A stretch of 47,998 bases of DNA, taken from contig CAKTGM010000012.1 in assembly GCA_934561515.1 (NCBI GenBank), positions 1 through 47,998 of the forward strand. The letters run 5' to 3'. The position numbers and the translations under genes are program-made. This DNA is from an uncultured Oscillospiraceae bacterium. Lineage in GTDB: Bacteria; Bacillota; Clostridia; Oscillospirales; Oscillospiraceae. Positions 38,891 to 47,924 of the stretch are shown piece after piece; position 1 is the first letter of the stretch, and every line of letters starts with the position of its first letter. Below the pieces are notes generated by a model. That model was not told the origin of the DNA. It saw only the letters and a list, made by a program, of their open reading frames with translations, and ran no database searches.

Positions 38891-39547
38891 ATGACCCATC
38901 CGCTGGAACAGCTTCCCTTCTGGCCCTCGCTGAGCGAGCGGGAGCGGGACATGGTGCGGCGCAGCGCCGTCCTGCGCCGCTACGAAAAGGGCGCGCTCAT
39001 CCACGATGGCGGCAATGAATGCCTCGGGATGCTGCTGCTTCTCTCCGGAGAGATCCGCACCTATCTTCTCTCCGACGAGGGACGCGAGGTGACGCTCTAC
39101 CGCCTGTACGCGGGCGATGTGTGCGTGCTGTCGGCCTCCTGCGTCATCAGCCAGATCACCTTCGACACGCAGATCAGCGCCCAGCAGGAAACAGAGGTGC
39201 TCATCATCCCCGCAAGCATCGTCGCCGCGCTCCGGGAAGAGGATCTTTCCCTGCGCTGCTTCCTCTACGAGCTGGCGACCCAGCGCTTTTCCGACGTGAT
39301 GTGGGCGATGCAGCAGATCTTATTCAAGGGGCTCGACCGGCGGCTTGCGGGCTTCCTGCTGGACGAGGCGGAGCGCACCGGCTCTTCCACCGTCCGCATG
39401 ACGCACGAGCAGATCGCCCAGCACATCAGCTCGGCGCGCGAGGCCGTGGCGCGGATGCTCAAGAACTTTTCCGAGGACGGCCTTGTTTCGCTCAAACGCG
39501 GGGCGATCACGCTGCTGGACAGAAGCGCTCTGAACGATCTCAGATAG
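38891..39547 (+). CDS. Crp/Fnr family transcriptional regulator
   Basis: A 218-residue regulator. The cyclic-nucleotide-type beta-barrel sensor domain is at ~15-125 (GMLLLLSGEIRTYLLSDEGREVTLYRLYAGD), followed by a dimerisation helix and a C-terminal helix-turn-helix at ~165-205 (THEQIAQHISSAREAVARMLK). The N-terminus lacks the four Cys that hold the Fe-S cluster of true FNR, so it is not an oxygen-sensing FNR of that kind. Cys-containing VCVLSASC in the barrel may be redox- or ligand-related (inference). ATG 38891 starts one base after the previous stop, so translation is coupled to the DUF134-NifX gene. Confidence 0.92.
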   Translation: MTHPLEQLPFWPSLSERERDMVRRSAVLRRYEKGALIHDGGNECLGMLLLLSGEIRTYLLSDEGREVTLYRLYAGDVCVLSASCVISQITFDTQISAQQETEVLIIPASIVAALREEDLSLRCFLYELATQRFSDVMWAMQQILFKGLDRRLAGFLLDEAERTGSSTVRMTHEQIAQHISSAREAVARMLKNFSEDGLVSLKRGAITLLDRSALNDLR

Positions 39548-39600
39548 CGGCATGACCGCAGCGGGTGCGTGCGGTCAAGGCCGCTCCTTGCAGCAAGAAA

Positions 39601-39640
39601 AGAAGGGTTCTCTGCTTTGATGCAGAGGACCCTTCTTTAC
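39601..39640 (+). terminator. Terminator of the DUF134-NifX / Crp operon
   Basis: A 15-base stem (39601-39615 with 39622-39636, one G-U pair) followed by TTAC. It lies about 55 bases after the Crp gene. Confidence 0.75.
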
Positions 39641-39972
39641 ATAAATGTGACTTTTCGTCCCATGACTCAATAGGGAATATCTCTCCAAAGACGGCGGCGC
39701 TGCTCACTGTTTCCGGAGCAAGAAGTTCGTCCGTCCGGAAGCAGCGTCCGCGCTTATCGAGATCGACAACAATCATCGAGGGTACGGGATTCAAACATAA
39801 TAGACGCGCGGCGGATATGGAAAGTCTTTCTATCCTCTTCGTGGGTGTCGGTCATGTCGGCGGGTAGTACGATAGTCATTTTTTCTCTCCTTCGGTTATG
39901 TGGTGTATTTATCGCAAACAAAGTGAAAGGGTGTTGTTGTTAGTAAAATCTGTTAGTAGAACGCAAAAAATA

Positions 39973-40010
39973 ACACTGCCTTTTGACCTCTAAAAGTCAA
40001 AAAACAGTGT
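39973..40010. repeat. Two-part stem-loop
   Basis: ACACTG (39973-39978) pairs with 40005-40010, and TTTTGAC (39981-39987) pairs with 39996-40002. It lies 9 bases before the tRNA 3'-end remnant. Confidence 0.45.
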
Positions 40011-40018
40011 CGTATCAA

Positions 40019-40041
40019 TGGTGCACAAGGCGGGACTTGAA
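40019..40041 (-). repeat. 3'-end remnant of a tRNA gene (tRNA-Leu-like), possible attachment site
   Basis: On the minus strand these 23 bases read as the T-loop (TTCAAGT), the 3' side of the T stem (CCCGC), an acceptor-like end and CCA. The rest of a tRNA is missing upstream. Integrases of the type broken at 47195-47924 often use tRNA 3' ends as attachment sites, so this could be the scar of one. Leu is my best guess from the T arm. Confidence 0.35.
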
Positions 40042-40563
40042 TATCGGCACAAGTGCTTTTAGCAACTTTTCTCGTGCAATTATGTATCGAACAGTCCGAA
40101 ATATAAAACGATCTGTACCAGTCAGTCCGATTGTTTTATAGAAGATGACCCGCTAAAGGGTCAAAATAAAGGTCAAATTCAGGCTCACGAAAGGACGATT
40201 ACATAATGGAAGCAAAAGCTGATAGGCACAGATCTCATCGTAGCATACGATACTCTCCTATCTGGAGCTTCGGCAGCTTGCAGCATAGTTGCCCTCCAAA
40301 ATCGTCTCACGAAATTCTGCGATATAGCAGTGTGGCGCGCTGACACCTGGGCGCGGTTCGCGCTGTCCGCCGCCGCTGAACAGATCAAAAATAGCGGAAA
40401 AGAGTTATTTCCGCAGTCCTGCGAAAGCGCGTCTGATGAAACGATGAACAACAGATTCTCTTCAAATTTGATGATCTTTTTTGCAATACTGAACAAACTG
40501 CTTCTCTGATACTCATACGCCGAGCAGCTCACTGCTCCCCTTCAAACGAAGATTCGAATATTT

Positions 40564-41748
40564 TTAATCGTTCACCAAAAGGTAAACACGCGCGGCGAGA
40601 GCGAGCTGTTCATAATCGCTCATCTTGCGGTAATTCAGGCCTGTCAGCGCGGCGATCTTATCCAGACGGTAGCGGAGCGTGTTTTCATGCTGACCGGAGC
40701 GAGCGGACAGCTCGTGCAAATTGCCGCTGCATTGAACAAATCCCAGCAGCGTTTCGAGCAAACTGCCCCGGTTCTCTGCATCGAACTCGAGAACAGGATC
40801 AAGAAGGCCGAGAGAGTATTGCTGGAGCTCCTCATTGTCGATCAACGGAAGGAGCACGCGATAGATCTCAATACCGGAATAAACCTGATACAGCGACGGA
40901 TTATTCAGTGTTTTCCGGTTGAGTTTGTGGACACGTGCGGCATATATCGCTTCGCGCAATGCCTTGTCAGCGTCCTCCATTCGGAAGTGAATGCCGCTTA
41001 CGCCGACACTGCTCTCCGGAAAGCGCTCAGATAACAGGGCGATGCAGGCGTTCAACTCATTCTCCTTGATCGATGCCCCGGAAAGGAACAGGAAAAAGCC
41101 CTTGTCATAGCGCAGGACACTTTTGGCAAGGCTGTTCGACGGGATATTTTTCAGCGCTGCCGATGCCTGCGACGGATAGTCCTCAGCAACAGTGGAATGC
41201 TCGGTGTCAAAGCAAGCGATCGCATACTGGTCATAGAAAATCGGAAAAATTCTGTGGATACGCGCTTTTTTCTCACCAGTGTTTAAATTTTGATACAAAA
41301 GCGCGTTGATCTCCCGCGAGGCCATTTCCGTACTTTCCGCGATCTCGACACATCGGCCGACCTGCATAATGAAATCCTCGAAAAACATATGTGTATCATC
41401 CATCAGGAAAATCGGAAAATTCTTGGAATCCGCATAACGGAGAATGGACTCGTGGATCGGCAGGCGGAACACATTTTTGATGACCAGCGCGCTTGCGTCC
41501 TTGGAAATCAGATATTTTACCGCATCGCGGATCATAAACGGTGCATTCTTGGCGAACAGCAGCGATGACACAACCATCCGCTCTGGCAAAAAGTTCAAGT
41601 TGGCATATTTCTGATTCAAGCTGCGGTCCATCTCGTAGTCCAGAATGCTGCACCCAAGGACCTGCCGGGAGCACCCCCCTGCCCCTGCGATCAGTTCAAG
41701 ACTCTTAAAATAGTCGTAGTGCAGCAGTTCATTTAGGGATATCGACAT
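40564..41748 (-). CDS. PucR/CdaR-type transcriptional regulator
   Basis: A 394-residue regulator. The N-terminal PucR domain lies at ~1-130 (SISLNELLHYDYFKSLELIAG...). The C-terminal helix-turn-helix of PucR type is at ~335-390 (SGNLHELSARSGQHENTLRYRLDKIAALTGLNYRKM). Family members such as PucR activate purine or amino-acid catabolic genes on sensing a metabolite. ATG 41748 has GAGGTG with a 5-base spacer. It is divergent from the symporter pseudogene and the RocB-like/ornithine cyclodeaminase/aminotransferase genes, which are the probable targets (inference). Base use here is less GC-rich than in the flanking genes. Confidence 0.9.
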   Translation of the reverse strand: MSISLNELLHYDYFKSLELIAGAGGCSRQVLGCSILDYEMDRSLNQKYANLNFLPERMVVSSLLFAKNAPFMIRDAVKYLISKDASALVIKNVFRLPIHESILRYADSKNFPIFLMDDTHMFFEDFIMQVGRCVEIAESTEMASREINALLYQNLNTGEKKARIHRIFPIFYDQYAIACFDTEHSTVAEDYPSQASAALKNIPSNSLAKSVLRYDKGFFLFLSGASIKENELNACIALLSERFPESSVGVSGIHFRMEDADKALREAIYAARVHKLNRKTLNNPSLYQVYSGIEIYRVLLPLIDNEELQQYSLGLLDPVLEFDAENRGSLLETLLGFVQCSGNLHELSARSGQHENTLRYRLDKIAALTGLNYRKMSDYEQLALAARVYLLVND

Positions 41749-42111
41749 AAAAGCACCTCATCATTTGTAAAAATCAACAATCTGTTCCAACTTATATTGT
41801 GTTTTTTTACAGTCAATCGCAAAAGTGAGGTCATGCATAAAAAGCCGTCATCCCTCATTCAAAAAGCAATCCTTGGCAACTATTGAGAATTTTCTTTTAT
41901 TATATCAGCACTATTTACAAAAAAGCAAGATTTTTTATTTGTTTATTCGTAACGCGATGTGAGTTTTTTCGTGTTTGAAAAAACAAATTTTTTTGCTTGC
42001 TTTATTGTAAAAAAACAGTTAAAAATAAGCCATAGGCAGCCTATGCAAAGCCAGAGCATAAACACAGAATTTCTATAGCACTTTCAACTATATAATTGGA
42101 GGAGAAATTCC
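41749..42111. other. AT-rich divergent promoter region
   Basis: About 360 bases between the PucR gene and the symporter pseudogene, clearly more AT-rich than the rest of the window. It contains long A/T runs, an inverted repeat at 42031-42045 and an ATATAAT box at 42090-42096 that is too close to the ribosome site to be a sure -10. No gene is seen. Confidence 0.6.
42031..42045. promoter_or_regulatory. Inverted repeat upstream of the catabolic genes
   Basis: CATAGG-CAG-CCTATG is a perfect palindrome in the divergent promoter region, about 65 bases before the symporter start codon. It is a candidate PucR-family operator. Confidence 0.45.
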
Positions 42112-43163
42112 ATGTCAGATTTTATCAACACACTCGTCAACACGCTCAACGGTTATCTATGGGGACCAATTATGATCGTGCTGTGCCTCGGCGTTGCGAT
42201 CATTTACTCTGTCGTTCTGAAATTTCCGTAGATTCGTTTATTCAAAAGCATGGTCCACTACCTGACGAAAGGCAGCTCGTCCGAAAACGGTATTTCTTCG
42301 TTCCAGGGCTTCGCCATGGCGCTCGGCGGCCGCGTCGGCGTCGGCAATATTGCAGGCGTTGCCACCGCGATCTTCTACGGTGGCCCCGGCGCGCTGTTCT
42401 GGATGTGGGTCTACGCGCTGCTGGGCGCGGCAAGCGCATCGGCTCGTTCGCCAGCTACGTCGTTCCGTTCATGGCCGGTGTGTATATTGTGCTGATGGTC
42501 ATCATTCTGGGGGCAAATATCACGAGAGTTCCCGCCATGTTCGGCCTCATCTTCCGCTGTGCCTTCAATAAGGAAGCTGCGCTCGGTGCAATCTTCGGCT
42601 CGACCATCATGTGGGGCGTAAAGCGCGGTGTCTACTCGTCCGAAGCCGGTCAGGGTTCCGGCGCGCAGGCCTCCTCTGCGGCTGAGGTCTCTCACCCCGT
42701 CAAGCAGGGTCTCGCTCAGGCGTTCTCCGTTTGCATCGACACGCTCGTCGTCTGCACCGCCACCGGTCTGATGATCCTCTGCACCGGCTGCTACAATATC
42801 GTTGACGGCGCGGGCAACGCACTTGTGGAGGCCCTTCCCGGCATTGAGGCCGGCACCGGCTACACCCAGGCGGCAATCGACACTGTCTTCCCTGGCTTTG
42901 GCTCCGCTTTCATCGCCGACGTCGGCGGCGGTCTTATCGCATGATTCAACCTGCTGGGTCTTCTGTTCCTGGTCAAGCCCGTTGCAGCTCTGCTCAAGGA
43001 CTTTGAAAAGCAGAAGAAACTCGGTCTCGACCCTGTGTTCGTCCCCGAGGACTGCGGCATTAAAAACGCCGAGCTCTGGCACGAAATCACAAACGAGCAC
43101 TACAGCGACCTGATCGCGGAGAAGAACCGCGTCATGGGTACCGCTGAGAGCAAAAAGGATTAA
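42112..43163 (+). pseudogene. Broken Na+/alanine symporter (AGCS family)
   Basis: The frame starts well (ATG 42112 with GGAGGAG) and shows AGCS features: KFP*IRLFKSM, SFQGFAMALGGRVGVGNIAGVATAIFYGGPGA and, later, GVYSSEAGQGSGAQ and GIKNAELW. It is destroyed by at least five lesions: a TAG at codon 40 (a Gln in relatives), an internal deletion plus frameshift near 42420-42440 (about 100 residues of the core are missing before GKRIGSFASYVVPF), a second deletion near 42900-42915 and a TGA at 42942-42944 where a Trp is expected. Both stops are single transitions. The reading frame from 42945 still ends with an intact C-terminus (stop 43161-43163). It must have taken up an amino acid for the following operon. 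Confidence 0.9.
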
Positions 43164-43191
43164 GTATCTTATTTTTTAGGAAAGGCCCTTT

Positions 43192-44844
43192 ATGAACAAC
43201 AAAGAAAAACGCAGCGCGCGGATCGAACAGATCACCCGCCAGCTGACAAACTGCTTCAGCGTGAGTGAAACAGCGGGCGAAGCCCGAATGGGCGATATCA
43301 TCTACGCAATGCTTGCGGAAAACCCCTATTTTCAAGCGCATCCGGAAAACCTGCGCCGCCTTCCGATCGAGGGCGACCCGTGGGGACGCATCAGCATCCT
43401 CGCCCTGATGCGCGGGGAAAAGCGTCCCAGCAGCAAGACCGTTGTGACCATCGGCCACTTCGATACGGTCGGCATCTCCGACTACGGTTCTCTTGCCCCC
43501 TATGCCAATCAGCCCGATCTGCTGCGCGAAAAGCTCCGCGCACTGGAGCTCCCCGAAAACGTCCGTGCCGATCTTGAATCGGGCGACTATCTCTTTGGTC
43601 GCGGCGCTTTCGACATGAAGTCCGGCGACGCCGTGCTCATCGAGCTGCTCGAAGAGCTCGCCGGTCAGGTGTCCGAGCTTGAAGGCAACATTCTCTTCGG
43701 CGCCGTGTGCGACGAGGAGTGCAACTCCCGCGGAATGCTCCGTTTCGTGCCGGAGCTCGAGCGGCTGCAGCGCGAAGAGGGGCTCGACTTCCTTGCCCTG
43801 CTGGATACCGACTGCATGACGGCGGAATACGAGGGTGACCCCAACCGCTATCTTTACACCGGCACCGTTGGCAAGATCATGCCGACATTCTACGTCGTTG
43901 GCAAAGAGACGCATGCGGGCGAGGCTTTCAAGGGGCTCGACCCGAATCTTCTCGCCGCCGCGCTGACGGAAAAGATCGACATGAACCCCGAGTTCTGCGA
44001 CGTGACGGGCGATGAAGCGACGCTTCCTCCCGTGAGTCTCCAGCTGCGCGACCAGAAGACGGAATATTCCACGCAGATTGCCAAGTCGAGCATCGTATTT
44101 TTCAACTATGTCACGCATTACAGCGAACCGAATGCCATCCTTGCGCGCATGGTCAAGGCCGCGCAGGAGTGTTTTGAGGCCGCGCTTGTCATGCTCAATG
44201 AGCGCTACAAGGCGTTCTGCGCACACATCGGCCGCACCTTCGAACCGCTGCCCTGGAAGGCAAGAGTACTCCCCTATCAGGCGCTTTACGAAGCCGTGCG
44301 TGCCGAGCAGGGTGAAGCGCTTGACCGTCTGATCCAGAAAAAATGCGCTGAATGGCTCGCCGACAGCTCTCTCGACACCTGCGCGCGGACGACAAAGCTG
44401 GTTGAATTCGTCCACGGCCTGTGGAGCGACCAGAACCCCGTGATTATCGTTTACTTCACGCCGCCGTACTATCCGCACATCCACGCGACCGGAGCAAGCG
44501 AAAAGGAGCGCAGGCTCCTCTCCGCGGTGGAACACGCCATGGAGCAGGAAGGCAGCGGTTACCGGATGAAGCGGCGGAATTTCTTCCCCTGTATCTCTGA
44601 TCTGAGCTACGCTGCAGCGCCCGACGATCCCGAAGCACTCAGCGCCGTTTCGCAGAATACGCCCGGCTTCGGAACACTGTATCAGCTTCCGCTCGATGCG
44701 CTCAAAAAGCTCAAAATCCCCGTCTCAATGATCGGCACCTACGGCTACGATGCGCACAAGTACACCGAGCGTCTTGAAAAGACATACAGCTTCGAGACCA
44801 TGCCTGATATCCTGCGCAGCGTCATCCGCGACCTGCTCGCCTGA
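43192..44844 (+). CDS. RocB-like M20 family metallopeptidase
   Basis: A 550-residue protein, the usual length of RocB (arginine-utilisation M20 proteins). The two-metal site is visible: GHFDTVG (88-94), GAFDMKSGD (138-146), the EE pair at 175-176 (CDEECNSRG) and a C-terminal YDAHKYTE with His 522. Bacillus RocB lies in an arginine/ornithine operon; its exact reaction is not settled, but members of the family remove N-acyl or amide groups. ATG 43192 has AGGAAAGG upstream. It lies directly after the symporter remnant and before ornithine cyclodeaminase, which fits a degradation pathway for an arginine- or ornithine-derived compound (inference). Confidence 0.85.
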   Translation: MNNKEKRSARIEQITRQLTNCFSVSETAGEARMGDIIYAMLAENPYFQAHPENLRRLPIEGDPWGRISILALMRGEKRPSSKTVVTIGHFDTVGISDYGSLAPYANQPDLLREKLRALELPENVRADLESGDYLFGRGAFDMKSGDAVLIELLEELAGQVSELEGNILFGAVCDEECNSRGMLRFVPELERLQREEGLDFLALLDTDCMTAEYEGDPNRYLYTGTVGKIMPTFYVVGKETHAGEAFKGLDPNLLAAALTEKIDMNPEFCDVTGDEATLPPVSLQLRDQKTEYSTQIAKSSIVFFNYVTHYSEPNAILARMVKAAQECFEAALVMLNERYKAFCAHIGRTFEPLPWKARVLPYQALYEAVRAEQGEALDRLIQKKCAEWLADSSLDTCARTTKLVEFVHGLWSDQNPVIIVYFTPPYYPHIHATGASEKERRLLSAVEHAMEQEGSGYRMKRRNFFPCISDLSYAAAPDDPEALSAVSQNTPGFGTLYQLPLDALKKLKIPVSMIGTYGYDAHKYTERLEKTYSFETMPDILRSVIRDLLA

Positions 44845-44894
44845 TGTCGAAAACAGTGATTTCTAAACCAATACTATAACAGGAGACAGCAATA

Positions 44895-45905
44895 ATGAAA
44901 GTCAGTTTCTTTGACCGCGCTGCGCTGGAACAGCGCTTGAAAATGGCCGATGTGCTCGACGTTGTCGAGGGCGTCTACACGTCCAAGGCCGAGGGCAAGA
45001 CCGTTGTTTGGCCGACCGTCACGCACCATTTTGAAGACCGCGGCGCGGTGATGGATATTCGCTCCGGCTATGACCGCGGCAGCGAGGTCTACGGAGCCAA
45101 GCTCCTCGCCACCTTCCCCGAAAATGAAAAGCACGGGCTTCCGCCGTTCAGCGGTATTCTCGTCGCAATGGACGGTACAACCGGCCTTCCCAAGGGCATC
45201 ATGGACGCCTCGTTCATCACCTCGATGCGCACCGGCGCGGCGGCAGCGGTCAGCGCCCGCGCGCTGGCTCGTCCGGAGTCTGACACGCTGCTCGTGCTCG
45301 GCACGGGGCGTCAGTCCCTCTTTATGATCGGTGCAGCGCTGACCGCGATGAAAAACATCAAGACCGTCTACTGCGCTGAGCCGATGAACCTTGACGCCGC
45401 CAAGCCCTACGCCGCCGCCTGTCCGCAGCGGATGCAGGAGATGTTCAGCCTTGACGCAAGCGGCGTGCAGTTTATCCCCGTCTCTGACCTTGCGGAAAGC
45501 GTCGGCAAAGCGGATATTATCATCACCATCACCCGCGCGACAAAGCCGATCATCTCGCGCGACTGGGTCAAGCCCGGCACGCACCTCAGCTGCATTGGTG
45601 CGGACATGCCCGGCAAGGAAGAGGTCGATCCCGCGATCCTGCGCGATGCGGTCGTCTATGTCGACGATGTCGACCAGTGCGTGAACGCGGGCGAATGCGA
45701 GCTTGCCGTCAAGGGCGGCTACATGACGCGCGAGCACATCTCTGGGCAGATCGGCGAGGTGCTGCTCGGCGCGAAGAAGGGCCGCACGAGCGCCGACGAG
45801 ATCACCGTCTTCGATGCGACGGGGCTTGCGCTGCTCGACCTCGCCGTTGCGAAAAAGGTCGTGGAAGAGGCCGGCGATGATCCCGCGCACACCATCGAAT
45901 TATAA
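44895..45905 (+). CDS. Ornithine cyclodeaminase / mu-crystallin family protein
   Basis: A 336-residue protein of the family that converts ornithine to proline and ammonia, or reduces cyclic imines or amino-acid imines, using NAD(P). The family signatures are TSMRTGAAAAVSARALAR (around 113-130), a Rossmann LGTGRQS loop (138-144), and TRATKPIISRDWVKPGTHLSCIGAD near 211-235. ATG 44895 has AGGAGA with a short spacer. It starts 50 bases after the RocB-like gene and 11 bases before the aminotransferase. The family has several substrates, so ornithine is not certain. Confidence 0.9.
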   Translation: MKVSFFDRAALEQRLKMADVLDVVEGVYTSKAEGKTVVWPTVTHHFEDRGAVMDIRSGYDRGSEVYGAKLLATFPENEKHGLPPFSGILVAMDGTTGLPKGIMDASFITSMRTGAAAAVSARALARPESDTLLVLGTGRQSLFMIGAALTAMKNIKTVYCAEPMNLDAAKPYAAACPQRMQEMFSLDASGVQFIPVSDLAESVGKADIIITITRATKPIISRDWVKPGTHLSCIGADMPGKEEVDPAILRDAVVYVDDVDQCVNAGECELAVKGGYMTREHISGQIGEVLLGAKKGRTSADEITVFDATGLALLDLAVAKKVVEEAGDDPAHTIEL

Positions 45906-45916
45906 GGAGAATTGCG

Positions 45917-47116
45917 ATGAGAATTGACGATTTTACGCTGGAAAACTGGCTAAATCCCGCCTGCGACAGCGAGAAAAACAAGTACTATCTCGGCGGCAGC
46001 TGCGTGTTGCCGATGACGGTCGAAGAGCTTTTCGACCTCACAGGCGAGAGCATGGAGAACTTCTTTGAAGAACTCAAGCACATGAATCTCGGCTATCCCC
46101 GCTTCGAGGGCACGCCCCGCACGCGCAAAGCGCTCTCCAAGCTCTACAAAAATGTCGAGCCTGACGAGGTTATCCTCTGCCACGGCGGCACCGGCGCAAA
46201 CGCGACTGTCTGCTACGCGCTCATCGAAAGCACAGACAACATCATCTCCATCATGCCGAACTACCAGCAGTTCTACTCCATCCCCCGCTCCATCGGCGCA
46301 GAGCTGCGCGAGGTCGACCTGAAGATCAAGGACGGCTACAAGCTCGATCTGTCCGAAGTCCGCGCGGCAGCGGACAAGAACACCAAGGCGATCCTCTTCA
46401 CCAACCCCAACAACCCCACCGGCAGCGTTCTGTCGCTTGAGGAAATGCGGGAGCTCGTGGAGATCGCCAAAAGCGTGGACGCCTGGATCATCTGCGACGA
46501 GATGTACCGCGGTCTGGACGAGGAATATATGCCCTCGTTCGCCGACCTCTACGACAAGGCCATCGTTACGGCCAGTTCGTCCAAGATCTACTCCATGGCC
46601 GGAACGCGCGTCGGCTGGATCGTCTGCCATGATGCCAAGACGCGTAAGCGGCTCTTCAACTGGCGCTCCTACGACTCCATCTGCGGCGGCGTGTTTGACG
46701 AATGGATCTTCGCCATCGCGCTTGAGCACGTCGACAAGATCTTCGAGCGCTCCCGCAGGATCGTGAACGCCAACAAGGTCGTCATCGACAAGTGGATCGA
46801 GAAAAATCCGTATCTCCACCAGTACGCCGACGCGCACGGTACAACATATCTTGTTCACTACGATCTCAACGTACCCGCCGAAAAGTTCTGCGACAATCTG
46901 CTCGACCAGAAGGGCGTGCTCGTCTGCCACGGCGACTGCTTCTACATCCCTCACACCTTCCGCATCACGCTCTCCCACGCCCACGAGCTGGAAGAGGGCC
47001 TGCGCCGCATCGACGAGTACATCGACGAGCTCGTCGCACAGGGCAAGGCCATCAAAAATTGGCTTTTCACTTTCATACGCTTTTTCCTTACTCAAAGAGA
47101 GGATCGGATCAACTGA
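45917..47116 (+). CDS. PLP-dependent aminotransferase (class I/II)
   Basis: A 399-residue PLP enzyme. Motifs: LGYPRFEGTPRTRKAL near 58-73, NPNNPTGS (163-170), DEMYRG near 194-199, and the PLP lysine K223 in SSSKIYSMAGTRVGW. The pattern is close to capreomycidine-synthase-like enzymes, so an amino-acid C-N or lyase reaction is possible besides transamination. ATG 45917 has AAGGAGA with a spacer of 8 and starts 11 bases after the cyclodeaminase. The last ~20 residues (after QGKAIKN) are unlike the family and run into the terminator, as if an original stop codon had been lost. Confidence 0.9.
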   Translation: MRIDDFTLENWLNPACDSEKNKYYLGGSCVLPMTVEELFDLTGESMENFFEELKHMNLGYPRFEGTPRTRKALSKLYKNVEPDEVILCHGGTGANATVCYALIESTDNIISIMPNYQQFYSIPRSIGAELREVDLKIKDGYKLDLSEVRAAADKNTKAILFTNPNNPTGSVLSLEEMRELVEIAKSVDAWIICDEMYRGLDEEYMPSFADLYDKAIVTASSSKIYSMAGTRVGWIVCHDAKTRKRLFNWRSYDSICGGVFDEWIFAIALEHVDKIFERSRRIVNANKVVIDKWIEKNPYLHQYADAHGTTYLVHYDLNVPAEKFCDNLLDQKGVLVCHGDCFYIPHTFRITLSHAHELEEGLRRIDEYIDELVAQGKAIKNWLFTFIRFFLTQREDRIN

Positions 47117-47131
47117 TCCGGCCCTCTCTTA
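47095..47131 (+). terminator. Terminator of the RocB-like/OCD/aminotransferase operon
   Basis: 47095-47111 pairs with 47114-47130 with one mismatch and one G-U pair. The aminotransferase stop (TGA 47114-47116) lies inside the hairpin, and only TTATC follows, so it is a weak terminator. Confidence 0.55.
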
Positions 47132-47194
47132 TCAAGTTTGGTTGCTGTCTTCTGAATCACATGTTGTGTGTTACTCTTTCTGGTTTGACCTGCA

Positions 47195-47924
47195 ATAGAA
47201 GAATACATCGGCAACGTAAAGCCCGCCACTCGCAAGATTATTAAGATCATGTACGGCTAAATATCATTCCCTATGTCGGGGCTGTTCCCCTCTCAAAGTT
47301 AACAGATAAAGCCTCTGGAAGATGATGAATTATGCACGTTTCTTAAGGAGATCCGCGGAGATACCTACGAACTGGTGTACTTCGTCACCGTTTTCACGGG
47401 GCTGCGGCAAGGAGAAGTGCTTGGTTTGACTTGGGACTGTGTGAATTTTGAAAAACACACACTGCTGATAAACGAACAGCACGGCAAGAAAAAAGGCACT
47501 TGCGAGTATTGCTTCAGCAGTCTAAAAAACGACCGTCCCCGCCTCATCGAAGCGGCAGACGGTGTGATGGATGCACTTAAAAAACAGCAGATCCGGCAGC
47601 AGCGATGGGCAGCACGGTTGAAAGATGGCTGGGAGAACTCAGACAATCTTGTATTCACCACAGAAACAGGCCGTTACCTCTGCAATCAAACGGTCTATCT
47701 TGCATTCAAAAAAGTCATGCGCCGCCTTCACCTTGATGCGACAAGGTTCCATGATCTTCGCCACACCTACGCCGTTAACAGTCGATGACATCAAAACTGT
47801 ACAGGAAAACCTTGGACACCAAACAGCAGCATTCACGCTTGATGTGTATGCCCATGCCACAAGCAGCATGAAGCATGAAAGCGCAAACAGAATGGACCAA
47901 TACATCCACAATGTGACCAAGTAA
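47195..47924 (+). pseudogene. Multiply broken tyrosine recombinase (phage/transposon integrase)
   Basis: Segments of one integrase lie in order but in different frames. EYIGNVKPATRK (from ~47199) is the arm/core-binding start and is ended by a stop. NIIPYVGAVPLSKLTD follows one frame over. The core-binding part is then largely deleted, and the catalytic domain resumes at KPLEDDELCTF, with VFTGLRQGEVLGL (catalytic Arg) and TRFHDLRHTYAVNS (His-x-x-Arg) intact. It loses frame near 47780. The final part, DDIKTVQENLGHQTAAFTLDVYAH, holds the second His and the Tyr. No full-length protein is possible. The remaining bases to the window end show no gene. Confidence 0.85.

Larger units (their letters stand above)
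39641..40563. other. Gene-poor stretch with decayed sequence
   Basis: About 920 bases with no supported gene. Open frames here lack starts, are short and change frame: 39690-39885 on minus (starts after a GGAGAG site but stops after 41 codons) and about 105 codons on plus ending near 40510. They look like remnants. It also holds a hairpin (39973-40010) and a 3'-tRNA-like fragment (40019-40041). Confidence 0.5.

Noticed and set aside
39690..39885. Short minus-strand frame after a GGAGAG site
   Set aside because: It stops after about 41 codons and a different frame continues, so it looks like decayed sequence and no product is recognised.
42112..43163. Reassigned stop codons in the symporter (UAG=Gln, UGA=Trp)
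   Set aside because: The deletions and a frameshift in the same gene show decay, and other genes in the window stop normally at TGA, TAA or TAG.
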